In this document: positions 45,803-56,789 of the stretch, piece by piece | How positions within the stretch are numbered: the stretch's first letter is position 1 | Layout: each line of letters starts with the position of its first letter | Assembly: GCF_030272615.1 (NCBI RefSeq) | Contig: NC_081408.1 | Location: forward strand, 404,419,389-404,483,388 | Length of the DNA: 64,000 nucleotides | Direction: 5' to 3' | From: Cryptomeria japonica | Taxonomy: Eukaryota; Streptophyta; Pinopsida; Cupressales; Cupressaceae | Position numbers and translations under genes: made by a program | Notes under the pieces: generated by a model | What the model was told of the DNA's origin: nothing | Databases searched by the model: none | Seen by the model: only the letters and a program-made list of their open reading frames with translations

Positions 45803-47032
45803 CTAAATATCTGCTATATTCTTGTTGATGTTCAAATATTTATTCAATGCAACCTCTATCTTGATAGTAAGATCAATCTGATTTATATCAGAAACATGAG
45901 AATATGACAACTCCTGTGGCAACAAAGTGTGCAAAATATCAGTGGTTGCAGGAATGTCCAATCCTGCAATATTTGGAGCCAGTTCCTGCAATTCTCTGTC
46001 TTCTATTAATTCATTTGTCAAAACCTTATAAAGGATTGATTCCTCATCATATAACTGCATGAGTGGTACTCGATTAATCATCATAAGATGACTAATAGAG
46101 TCTATCTCTTCAGATTCCTCTCCCAAAATAGGCCAAACAGCCTACTGCTGCTCAAGCTGAGGTTGTGCAGGGGAATACAAAGCCAATGTTTTTGTGGAAC
46201 TACCATCTGAGATAATCATGTCTCCTGATCTACACCCAATATATGCATCTACTGTGGCAAGCCATGGTGTTCCCAAAATGACTGGGTATCCCCCCAATGT
46301 TGCTTTTGGGGATAAAATCATAAAGTCTGTAGGGTATTCCTAGGAATCTAGTATGACCACTATATCTTCTATTATACCATCAGGTCTTACTGTAGAGTCA
46401 TCAGCAAGTTGAAGAACTATAGGTGTAGCCCTTAAACTATCTATCTCAAGATGTTTCATTACTTCCCTTGTCATTACATTTATGGCTGCTCCTAGATCAA
46501 TTAAAACATTCTTTATTTGACTACCATTAATGACTATAGTCGCAACAGGACTGCCTGGATCAGAATATTTTGGAATAGCAACTTTTTCGAACACAATATC
46601 AGCTAATTGACCCATAACATTAACTGTTTGTGGATCCTTTTTCTTTCTGCCAGGTTTCTTTAGGCATGCCTCTCTCAATGCCTTACCATATATTGGAACA
46701 TCCTTTATTGCTTGCAGCAATGGAATTTTAACACAAATGTGCTTCAGTTGGTCAAGAATATCAAAGCTTTGTTGTTGTTCAGTTGAAACTTCTTTGTTGG
46801 ACAATCTTTGGGAAAATGGTGGTAATATTTGATTCTGAGGTATTACATCATTAGGATCAGAGGTTGGCTGCTCTTCTGGTACTTTAGTAATAACTGGATG
46901 AGAGGGACTGGGTAGGGTTGTTCCAGATTGGAGGTGAATATCTTCTAGTGATAAAGAATAGGCTGGGTATTGGTTAGCATCAGCTGAATAAGCTTGTTGT
47001 TGTTGCTGAGATTTAATATTTGGATTAGGCAA
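45803..47032 (-). pseudogene. pol: Element X aspartic protease and linker to RT
   Basis: The protease motif reads VLIDLGAAINVMT, the D-x-G signature of Athila/Tat protease with catalytic Asp kept, followed by LQLADDSTVRPDGIIED. A stop lies at 46340. The conserved YPVILGTPWLATVDAYIGCRSG segment follows (about 46200-46300), then a linker (46126-45803) with a TAG at 45803-45805 before RT. The protease would cleave Gag-Pol. Confidence 0.88.
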
Positions 47033-47092
47033 CAGGTTGAGTAGGTAGATGTGTTGGCTTTGGAGGTGGTGTTGTGGCTACAGGAGGTGGTA

Positions 47093-48568
47093 TTAAAGTA
47101 GGAGGTTGTGGCTACTGATTAGGAGGCTGATATCTAGAAGATTGGGATGACCATGATGGTTTTCCCCTCCATTGAGAGTTAGGTTGCCAATTCCCTTAAA
47201 ACTGGTTCCTTGCACCTTGAGGTGGATACTAGTTTCCTTGTGGCTGCTACCACTAGGGCATTTGATTAGCAAATTGTTGTCCTTGGCCTTGTGATCCATA
47301 CCAATGTGGATAATTACCAAAATTTTGAGAATACTGTGGTTGCCATTGGTTATTTGGTGCATAAGAACTACCACTATAACCAGAAAAGGAAAGTGGATCA
47401 GGTGGCATACCTTGTCTCGGAAAATTTGGTCTTCTCTGAGAAACATAGAAGACTTGTTCATCCTCCCCTTGAATTGGTTTGAAATCAGGTACTTCAACAT
47501 TTGCAACCATCTTACATCTACAATATTTCTTTCGCTGCTTACAACGAGGACAAAATTCTACAAGGAATGCATCAGCTTCCTCATCCTTCTTCTTAGCTGC
47601 CAATGTATCCAACTGAGTAGCCATATTATTTATAATGTCCTCTTTGAAATCTTTTAACAAATGACTAAGTTCCAACCTAGAAACTCCATTTCTAGATGAT
47701 GATGATGGTGCTCCTGGCTTAAATCTCATATTCTTCTTAGAAGTGGATCTGGAATATTTCTTACAAATTTGTTCTATTTCAGCCTAAGTAGATTGTGTAA
47801 TGTCACCCCCCCCATGAGATCTAAGGAATCAGTGCATTCATCACTGATACCCCTCAAGAATATCAATTTGAGGGAATCTTCGTTCAAGGTACTATGCTTG
47901 GACTTCTTGACACTAAACAAAAACCTTTCCAGATAATCCTCAAGGCTCTCATCTGCAGTTTGTGTCATCCTAAAGATGTCATCCCCATGCCGATCAGTGC
48001 CTCTACAGTAATCTTTATATTTTGCAAGAAATAACCGTTTCATCTCATCCCATGTATTGATTGTGCTACTACCCAAACTCATAAACCATCTCAAGGATGA
48101 CTCCTTCAAAGTGGCTGGAAAATTTTTGAGTCTATGGGCATCTGTAGTATAGTCAAAACTCCTACAGAGAACATCAAACTCAAACAGAAATGTATCAGGG
48201 TCCTCTGTGACCAACCCATAGAACTTAGGTAGTGAAGATGCTGGAATGTTCTTGAGGTTAGCATTATCATGCTGGTCAGAGATGGGAAACTCAAATGTTG
48301 GACCAGGTGGTGGTGGTGGATTATTTCCACCAGGGGGTGGGTTCCCTTGCATTGGACTTGTGGGGGTTATTACAATAGGCAACTCTTCTTCTTGTGGGCC
48401 AAAGAGGAGCTGAAGACTATCTCTTGTAAATTCAGACTCAGGGTGATTCAAATTTTATGGGACTTGATACAACTCAGAAAAAGGGTTTATATCTGAAGAA
48501 CTATCTTCTTCTTGGGTAGTATGAGTGGGTAAAAATCTACCTCTGGCATCTCTTCTTCGATTAAACAT
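47093..48568 (-). pseudogene. gag: Element X gag
   Basis: The ATG at 48568 (MFNRRRDARG) is followed by a TAA at about 48463, after which 48451-47774 is open. It has the retrotransposon gag core: LKNFPATLKESSLRWFMSLG and DEMKRLFLAKYKD, then ESLEDYLERFL. A run of eight C (G on the sense strand) at 47806-47813 shifts the frame. The next part (47729-47253) has a CPRCKQRKKYCRC metal-binding cluster and a Gln/Asn/Pro-rich tail. A long Pro/Thr/Gln linker leads to the protease. Another TAG at 47253 stands at a CAG site. Confidence 0.88.
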
Positions 48569-48637
48569 GCAAATTCATGAAATCCAAACATTAACTAAAA
48601 ACTAAAACAATCATAAAAGGCTCTTAGCTTGACACCA

Positions 48638-48655
48638 TCCCCGGTAATGGCGCCA
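48638..48655 (-). other. Primer-binding site of X, tRNA-Asp
   Basis: The minus strand reads TGGCGCCATTACCGGGGA, 4 nt after the LTR end. Against the tRNA-Asp(GUC) complement as I recall it (TGGCGCCGTTGCCGGGGA) there are two mismatches. Confidence 0.85.
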
Positions 48656-48659
48656 AAAA

Positions 48660-49877
48660 TGTCTACCCCAACATTAATAACAATAATATCTCTAATTGAA
48701 ATCTCAACCCAAAGTTTGGATATTCATATGGTAGAGTTTACTATTCTCATGGTTGGTGTTCATTTAGTTGTCAATCCAGGAACGTAAAACTTGAAATGGG
48801 TCTGCAAGATATATGCACTAAGCTCCTTGAATAATTATTCTCAATTATTGGAAGAAAGGTAGGAATAAAAATCAGAAAGACTAAATGAAAGATTTTCAAA
48901 ATTCTGCTGAAATGAATTAATGGAAATAACAGGAATAACAACGTTCTGCCTTGGCTGCAGGAACAGTCAAAGGATCTGTTTCCAATGGCTGCAGGAACAT
49001 CCCAGTCATGAACTTCTACTGCAACTAAGTAAAAACTAACTTCAATAATCATAAACATGGGATCACTCACCAAGTGGGCCCCCTTGGATGAGTGATATCA
49101 AACTCTCAGTAAAGAACTCTTAACAGATCAGGATAACATGTTTTTATTCATTTCTTCCTGAAAGATAATTACATATCCAAAAGATGAAAATCTAGAATAC
49201 GTGACAAAAACTGCTCAATCCTTTTCCATTCTGTCTAATACTCAGAAAAGAAGGGAGAGCTTATTAAATAGAAAAGAAAAACAACAATGGATAACTACAA
49301 TTATGCCCAGAAGAAAAGGCGGATCACTGCCAGATGAAGGGGATAACAGAGAGCTTGGCTGCAGGAACTGTGGATCTGTAACCAAACCATAGTCCTTGCA
49401 TGCCAAAGAGATATTTTACAGATTAAACATGCACTGGAGTTAAACTCCCATGGTGAAGTACAACTACTCCGATTATTCCATAGATCGCGCTCGCTTGAAT
49501 CTCCTTCAATTTGACCTCCAGTTCTCTAGCGTGATTATCCAATCCTTAGGCGCGGAAGAGAATTCTTCACTGCAGTATCAATTATTACCTACACTAAAAC
49601 AAAAATAATATACAAGGACACGCATATGTATTTTACTTTAACTAATACATTCATTAACTCACATATGAAATCATCCTAAATAATCCGCATATTACAGAGA
49701 CAAACCATTCGACTGCAGGAATAAATTGGCAAGGTTCAAACATGATTTCTTAAGTTCGGTTTTAAAACATGGATTACATATAGTCAATGCACAATATTTT
49801 ACTATCATAATGCAACCCAAAAGATACCAAAAAACTTAAAAGTCCTAATAAAAACATGTCAATACACCGACTTATCA
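48660..49877 (-). repeat. Element X 5' LTR
   Basis: 1,218 bp with TG...CA ends. It is next to the PBS on its gag-proximal side and catat on the other. Confidence 0.93.
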
Positions 49878-50612
49878 CATATCATAATCAATATCTGGGC
49901 TAATGCAATCAGTAGGAATGTACAAGTCTTGACATGGTCCTTTTATTTCAGATTCATACATTGCTTCAAACCCTATCATCTTAGGATAATATACCTTTGT
50001 AGATAAATATCCCCTAGGGATCCCATATTTCAAATTATTTTCAATCTCCATTGCTATCCTATAAGCCTGATGCAAGGTTTTAGGATCCTTTTCTCTTAAC
50101 AAATAACTCTCTTCCTCTTCAAAGGCAACCAAATAAATAACTAGGCATACTACATGATTTGGTTTGTAACTACTAGGAATGTTATCCAATGTCTTCGAAA
50201 ACCTGAGATTAAAAGCAGGTACTAACTCATCCTCTTCTTTCTGAATGTCCATGAATGTTTTCATAACTAAGTTTGGGTCAATTCTTTCACCAAACTGTTC
50301 AATGAATGCCTCCTTCAACTCATCCCATGATGAAATAGAACATACTAGCATGTAAGAGAACCAGTCTCTAGCATTTTCCCTCAAAGTCTGAACAAATAAC
50401 TTCATGAAAACATCTTCCGGATTTATTTCAAAATCTTCCATTAATTCAGAAAACTCCTGCAAATGTTGTCTTGTTGATTCTAACTTCTTCCCATTAAATC
50501 ATGGTAATTATTCCCTAACGCCTACAAGAAAAGGATTTGGGAAACCTTGGATACCATCAAAAATTAATGGTTTATATCTTTCCTTAAAGAAATCTCTATG
50601 ATGACTTGACAT
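49878..50612 (-). pseudogene. gag: Element W gag, N-terminal part (interrupted by X)
   Basis: The ATG at 50612 (MSSHHRDFFK) gives a frame with two stops at 50500-50515. It then runs open from 50462 to X with a typical gag core: RENARDWFSYMLV, WDELKEAFIEQFGE, FMDIQKEEDELV, then a helical ENNLKYG. X inserted at the codons SPDIDYD. No nucleocapsid knuckle is found before the break. Confidence 0.85.
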
Positions 50613-51439
50613 AGATTGCACATATTTTCTTCATATTTCATATGGAAATGCAGACATATGATACATATTTTCATTCATTCCCTTATCTCTTTCTCCCTCT
50701 CTTACACTATTTCATTATGAGGCTCAAAACATACTCCATCTAATCCTATACAACAAAGATGAAAGTCGAATCATGGGAGGATGTAAAATAATCACTACCA
50801 TTCCCTTCCTTAGTGCTTTTTTTTACTAATTAGGGAACACATTTTATTTTACAAACTTCATGAAAACACACGGCTCATGAAAATCTAAATAGCTAGAAAT
50901 GCTGGAAATGTTGCTGCCTTCTTCAACTTGGGATTTGCAAAATCACCTTCATTCCTTCAAATCTTTAACACTAATCTTTGACAGAGTCGCCACGTCCTTG
51001 CAGAGGACCAATACTCGAATAGCTAAAATTTATTCACAGGTCAGATTTGTTCTAACACAACACTACCACATTTCCTTAACATTCAAATGGTGCTACTGAT
51101 TTTATCCTCAACTTGTTGGGATACTTCATCATAAGAGCTTAAATATGCTTCATCCTTGCTGCAAATTTCTTGGTTCTCTTTCCAGTAGACACACATTGGT
51201 GCATACATCTCAGAGTCTCAAAGTCTCCACTCACAATCGTGAGGTATTACACATAATCTTGAAAAATGGATAGATCTGGATTGAACTCTTTATAGAATGA
51301 GAACTTACAACAAATTCTTGACGATATTTATGAGAGAATTAACTCAAACCAACAAGGGACAGATTAAGAAACTTCTTCATTCTGTGGGGTAATCTCAACT
51401 ATACATATTTTTAACCAGAGATTCTCAACAGTTCATTTC
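50613..51439 (-). other. Element W 5' untranslated region
   Basis: About 0.8 kb between PBS and gag, AT-rich, with no recognisable ORF or repeat. Confidence 0.5.
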
Positions 51440-51457
51440 TCCCCAGCAAAGTCGCCA
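51440..51457 (-). other. Primer-binding site of W, probably tRNA-Arg
   Basis: The minus strand reads TGGCGACTTTGCTGGGGA, 6 nt after the LTR. From memory of plant tRNA-Arg(ACG) (complement TGGCGACTCCACTGGGGA) there are three mismatches. It differs clearly from X's tRNA-Asp site. Confidence 0.65.
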
Positions 51458-51463
51458 ATTTTT

Positions 51464-53826
51464 TGTTGGTTCCCAAAAATGGACGATGAGTTTACACTGC
51501 TAGCAGGGCAGAGACCAAGCTGATTTCCTCCAAATATCTATGGAGGGACACCTTCAACTATCAATATCTGTCAAGATTGGACCAACAATAACAAGGATGC
51601 TAGATCCTTCTACGATTTAGGCTCTGCAAAAACCAAGGAGGGTGGTCCCTTCAGTAAGAACCTTCCTGCTCTCTGTAAGGATATTCAAGGAACTTACTAA
51701 AAACAAAGCAAATTTATCTCATTAATAAAACTCAACAGAAAGGGAGAATTCTCAAGGATGGAAAATCCTTCAGTGATCCTCAACCTTAACCTGGAGTATG
51801 AGAGATGGTGAGACTATTTTTTAGAAAATACATAAATCTTAGCAAATGATTGTTCTGATTATTTATAGGATTCATTCTGAGAGAGCATGAAGAAGATAAA
51901 ACTGGAGAACTGATAACCTACTGAGATTTTCTAGCTAATATCAGTGCCTTATTCATTTGGGCTACAGAGTCGATGAAAGATGTTGCTGAAAATCTGATAA
52001 AAATTTATCTAATAGCTAGTCTTGCTTTGAAATAATACTACCTTACAGTATTATTTTGCTTATGATCATATATCTAAACTACTTAGAAAATCCCATGGTG
52101 AGCCTTATTTTCTCTGTAATCTTATTCAAGCATTTTTAATTAACCCCTTGGATTAAAGCTTTGAATAAAATAGTACATACATCATAACAATGCAATAAAC
52201 AAAAGAAACCCTTGATCCCATTTGCTTGAAAGAAGATAAAATCACACACAGGAGAGTAAAGATTTGGAAACTATATTTGCATTAGTATTATGAGCTATCT
52301 TTAATCAGATGATAGCCAACAATTTCAAATACAGAGTGAACCATTTCATAGTTTTATTCGAACACCATCCTCCTACAGATGAAAAACTATTCTCAGAAAG
52401 ATGAAAAAACTTATATTTGTTTCTACCCATTCTATCATCTGCTTATTGAAATTATAACCATAAATTCCTTTCAAAATGGCAGTGCTAATCCATGTGAAAA
52501 ATCATCACTTTGATTTCTTCTACTCAACCTGCTAGCTACGGATTTTAGCAATTATGCCTATAACTCAAGTCACCACCATTTCCTAGGCCATCACTCCTTT
52601 TCTATTGGCATGTGTTCACCTTATGTGAATGATTTTATCCTGGTCATATTCCTCTCTTCAGTGTACAATCTCCTTCTTTAGGATTTTTGTCAATAAACAA
52701 ATCTCTGAATTCATCAGAGAACTCTTGATTCATCACACCTGAACTAGAAACTTATCCAAATCCTTTCACATCTCTAAGCTATCATCTTTCACTGTCAAAT
52801 CAATCCTAAATTGAAAAGTCTCAATCCCATTCATTTTTCCCTTTCCCACGAGCTATAACCAGTTCCTTTAGAAATCCCTCCAAACTTCTCATTTGAACCT
52901 CAGCCGCAGATCTCATCTAACCTGGCAAATCTAACGGTCATTCTTTGCCAACTTAGCAGTTTGACCTTCCAACTGTATTTGTGGACCCATGAAATTCTAA
53001 CTGGGCAGCACCATATCATCCTTTGTTCAAGCTCTGTCAGCAACCTCCCTGCAAGTCCTCTTGAATAAACGAATACGTGTGGCATCATCACGTGATACTG
53101 CGGTCTGTAACCACCTCACAAATTCCATTGCGAGAACATGAGGGTCATCTGATTTGTTTGATCTTTACCACTGTGCATACTACCCGCTAACTCCTTCAAG
53201 ACTTAAAAGTCATGCACCTTTTTCCTAAAGACAAAACATCGTCGTTCATTTTGAAAATGTGCAAATTGATGAAACTATTAGTAGACCAGACTTTACCGCC
53301 TGTGAACCGGTATTACAAAGCTTTCAACCGGTTACACTAATAATCCTGTCGGCTTTGCTGATAACACGCGACATCATCTCACGATACCGTGGTAATTAAA
53401 ATCCTCACATCTTTAATCACGGGGAAGCTCTTGTCATTAGATCTATCCATTCTTTAATAGGTGGTCGGGGTATTTAGCACTTGCCAGACTTAGGAAAAAT
53501 AAGCGTGGGCCTAAATAAAAGGGGACTGGTAATAAGGAAGTTATGAACTTAACTTAGGAAATATTATCTCATGAACCGGTTTACCAACTTTTGCCTTAGG
53601 GAAAAAAAATGGCCCCGTTTATGGAAAGGGTACCCTTGGTTTAAGTGGGAAAAAGTAACAATGAAATATATCATTTCTAGGGTTTTCCTCACAAAATATA
53701 AGAAATTTTGATAACTCCTAAGCCCTAAGCCTTGAAATGTTCTTAGAGGATAAAAGTAACAACTTGAAAATCAATGTTTTGGGCTAAAATTTGAATTTTT
53801 TATGCAATAAATTTTCAGGGCTATTA
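51464..53826 (-). repeat. Element W 5' LTR, 2,363 bp (internally deleted)
   Basis: It starts TGTTGGTTCCC (plus strand) and ends in ctatta, where the other copy has ctatca. It lacks an 839-bp segment that is present in the 3' LTR at about 35,680-36,520. The junction is near 52343. The conserved box is at 51950-51962. Confidence 0.87.
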
Positions 53827-53831
53827 GGACA

Positions 53832-55035
53832 TAAATTTTCTTTTATCTCCAGTCATATGATGTGAGCATCCATTATCAATTACCCATTCATCCTTGTCTT
53901 CAACTTTTGCTGCCAGGGCCTTTTCTCCATTCTTGATAACCAGTTCCAGTTCATCTTCCTTTAAAGCATAGAACACCCATTCCTTTCCATTGTCAGATCC
54001 ACCAATGGAGTCTCTTGCCAGTTCATCATCTGAGTCATCACTTACTCCTTCCTCATCTGCTATGTAGCATAGATTGTTTTTCTTGAATCTATATTTGTTT
54101 TGATTAGGCTTAAATGATTTCTTAACTCTTTCTTCAAATCTTGCATTCCTTTCAGGACATCTAGATGCAAAATGACCAATCTTTTTACATGCAAAACATT
54201 TAAAAGGTGATTTTCCTTCATACTTACTTCCTATCGATCCTTTAGGTACTCTGCTAGAAAATAAGGCTTCAAGTTGCTCAAATTCTTCATCCTCTTTCCT
54301 CATATCTTCCAATTATTTTGCATATAGGACTTTCCAATCACTTTTGCCAGTATATGATGATGCATGAAAAGCAAGTTCAGACTTTGCAACTCCAAAGGGT
54401 CCAAATTCTTCAAGCTGAAAAACAAATAATTTCCCAATCAGAATGTCTCTGTTAACTGAAGTGTTTCCCATTGTTCTCAATTTATTAATTGCAATAGCCT
54501 TCATCTTGTAATCCGGTGGTAGGGCTCTCAAAACTTTAGAAACTATTTCATCTTCACTCAGAGATCCTCCAAAACATTGAATTCCCATGACAATCTCATT
54601 TACTCTTTCCATAAATGTAGCAATTCTTTCATTATCTTCCATCTTCAAGTTTTCATATCTTACTCGATAACCATCAAGTTTAGCAATTTCGACAGTAGGG
54701 TCACCTTCATTCAGAGTTTGCAATTTACCCCACATAACATTTGGAGATGATTTATCAGTCAATCCCATGATTTGTTGATCAGTGAGTGCACACAAGAGGG
54801 CTTCTCTTGCTTTGCAATCATTTTCAATATTTTTGTCCAAGTCTACTAGAGCAGGATTGCCAGATGCCAAATCATAAGGTGTATATCCTTTCTTAGTGAT
54901 CTCCCAAATATCCTTTCCAAGACATATAAGATGAGTCTCCATTCGGATTTTCCATATCCCATAGTTTGTTCCATCAAGCTTAGGGATTTCTCTTCTGGAA
55001 ATAGCTGTCGATGAATTTGAATTATTAGTTGCCAT
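53832..55035 (-). pseudogene. gag-pol: Element Y: gag and start of protease
   Basis: The ATG at 55035 (MATNNSNSS) begins a copia gag with LDGTNYGIWKIRMETHL, then FMERVNEIVMG and VLRALPPDYK. A TAA lies at 54313. The second part (54312-53832) has an acidic coiled stretch, a good CCHC knuckle CFACKKIGHFASRC (about 54160-54200), and the protease start WVIDNGCSHHMTGDK. The copia signature D-S-G is D-N-G here, an atypical residue next to the catalytic Asp. Element W follows at 53831. Confidence 0.92.
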
Positions 55036-55079
55036 AGGATCTACCTCAAGCGGTTAAGCTTATACAAAAGAGGACCAAA

Positions 55080-55091
55080 GCTCTAATACCA
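55080..55091 (-). other. Primer-binding site of Y, initiator Met tRNA with one mismatch
   Basis: The minus strand reads TGGTATTAGAGC. One base differs from H's perfect TGGTATCAGAGC. It starts 2 nt after the LTR. Confidence 0.88.
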
Positions 55092-55093
55092 AT

Positions 55094-56344
55094 TGTTAGA
55101 ATAACCAGTGGACAACTGAGAGGGGGGGGGTGAATCAGTTGTCAATAGATTATATTAATCAAATCACTTTATAACCTTTAACCGGAGCACATAAATATTA
55201 AATACCAGAATAGCAGAAACATATACCAGTAAGAAATAAAACTTAAGTATGAAACAAATAATTAACACAATGCAACCATACCACATAACACCATGATTTG
55301 TACGTAGAAAACCTGGTAAAGGGAAAAACCATGGTGGGAAGCCTACCCGCAATCAGATAATACTTCTATAGAAAGTATGTGATACAATAAGGGGCCTGTA
55401 CATGTAGGAAGGAACACTGCCTAGAGCATACTGCTCATTACAAAGGAGTCTCACTAACTACAGAGAGGTTATAACCACCTCAATATAATTAGACAACAAT
55501 CTAGAAGAACGAACTGCCAATGATAGCATCTACCATGCCCGATTACAGTCTTGATTAAGCTCAATACCAGAGGCCTTTGACCTCTTACATAAACCCAATC
55601 CGATCACCTATGATCAACCAAATCTCCTTTACATATGATATTTTCATTATTCACACATTTCATTCGATGACATTGACCACACTCTACAATGAGATCTTAC
55701 ATCAATTTATACAAACCCTAAGACCTAAACCAATTAGGTCGGCCACCTAAAAGTTATTACAATAAGATCATTAAATACATCCACATAACAATGATATACC
55801 ATGTCGGCTTTAGACCAAAACAACATTAACCAATCCATAAATCATCCCAGTAATGTGTAGAGAACACTTAATAGCACGTTACATGATACCGGTCCATAAC
55901 CTGGACCCAAATAGATTCACCATGCCAAAGTGATGGCACCAATCAATCGAGGCACAAACAAAGATCACCTTCTACATCTTGAGTTCCATCTAGAAGGTGC
56001 ACCAACACTACTTATGCATCCTATCAAATATTCTCAGTAAAAGCTCTACCGGTAAAACCCTAAACCTTTACTGGTATAGGCTTACTAGAGTGTATGATAG
56101 CATCTGATCATCAATTCAATACCAATTGACCAAAAAATACTCCAGAAACATGCAACACATTAAACCAAACATATTTATCCAAGCATATCGGTAGTATCCA
56201 ACTGATAGTCCCTTTTGTCGATAACACTAGTTCTTCTACTGGTAACCAAAGTCTGTCTGTTGGTAACCAATCATAACAGCTAGTGTTGACATCAATGACA
56301 AAACATCAATGCAACACATAATCAATTCCTTCATATTGCCAACA
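55094..56344 (-). repeat. Element Y 5' LTR
   Basis: 1,251 bp, matching 3314-4565. It is next to the PBS on the low-coordinate side and the tgtgt duplication (56345-56349) on the other. Confidence 0.92.
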
Positions 56345-56349
56345 TGTGT

Positions 56350-56456
56350 CTATAATGGAACAGATTGTAGATATTTTTAGGAATCCTTTGCCTAAAGATA
56401 CATTTGAGTATCTTAGAGAGAAGCTAGGGGTGATTGCCCCTCCTGATAAGAACTAA
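56350..56456 (+). pseudogene. pol: Element Z: C-terminal end of pol
   Basis: It reads MEQIVDIFRNPLPKDTF and REKLGVIAPPDKN with TAA at 56454-56456. This is the standard copia C-terminal tail, and it continues the frame broken at 3313. Y's end (LGVFTPPTET) is its homologue. Confidence 0.9.
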
Positions 56457-56788
56457 GGTGCATTGAGTTACATCAGTCTGGTGGACTTCACAAAGATTTT
56501 GTGATCCAGATGGATGAGTAAAGTTGCTTCTTAGGGGTAGTAGTTAGTGGTGTGTTTTAGATGTTTAGAGAGAGTTTGTTCTAAGGGGAAGAGTATTAGA
56601 TTTGTGTTGTATATTTCTTTTTGCATTGATGTCAAAGGGGGAGAGAAATATGTGAAAAAATGCTATATCCTGTGTTGATCTCAGAGGAGATTTTTGTGAG
56701 TTATGAAGAGATTTTTGGTTGTTGATTTCTTTCTTTGTATTGATTATTTTTCACATTCATATATTTCCATGAATGCAAAAGGGGGAGA
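56457..56788 (+). other. Element Z 3' untranslated region with multiple PPTs
   Basis: It contains TTGATGTCAAAGGGGGAG with purines at 56634-56645, and the LTR-proximal AAAAGGGGGAGA at 56777-56788. No ORF. Confidence 0.8.
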
Positions 56789-56789
56789 T

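Larger units (their letters stand above)
39468..49877 (-). mobile_element. Element X: full-length Athila-like Ty3/gypsy element with an extra 3' ORF
   Basis: X is 10,410 bp with LTRs of 1,241 and 1,218 bp, TSD catat, a tRNA-Asp PBS, gag, protease, RT/RNase H, integrase, a further ORF and a PPT in the expected order on the minus strand. LTRs differ by roughly 3% by eye. RT and protease sequence style, PBS choice and an ORF after pol all point to the Athila group. It is the most complete autonomous-type element here but is dead (stops, frameshift, integrase Glu lost). Confidence 0.93.
34796..53826 (-). mobile_element. Element W: minus-strand, gag-only Ty3/gypsy-like element with very long LTRs, host of X
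   Basis: The 3,202 bp and 2,363 bp LTRs are flanked by ggaca. The internal region, excluding X, is only about 3.05 kb and holds a PBS and a gag. No protease, RT or integrase is present, so W is non-autonomous. The R/U5 box and the TTAAGTGGAA-x-AAAGTAAC phrase near the U3 start are shared with D, which links W to the T/D LTR family. LTR divergence is higher than in X by eye, as expected for the host. Confidence 0.87.
3314..56344 (-). mobile_element. Element Y: minus-strand Ty1/copia (Sirevirus-like) element, nested in Z and host of T, D and W
   Basis: The LTRs at 3314-4565 and 55094-56344 have ends TGTTGG...CTAACA in element orientation and are flanked by tgtgt on both sides. The internal order on the minus strand is PBS, gag, protease, [W], integrase, RT, [D], RT/RNase H end, [T], 3' untranslated region with several polypurine tracts, 3' LTR. 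Each interruption has its own 5-bp duplication, so the original element can be followed through all three insertions. The internal sequence is copia in gene order. The several PPT-like tracts and the C-rich motif near the LTR end resemble Sireviruses as I recall that group. LTR divergence is about 6% by eye over the first 300 bp. Confidence 0.9.
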
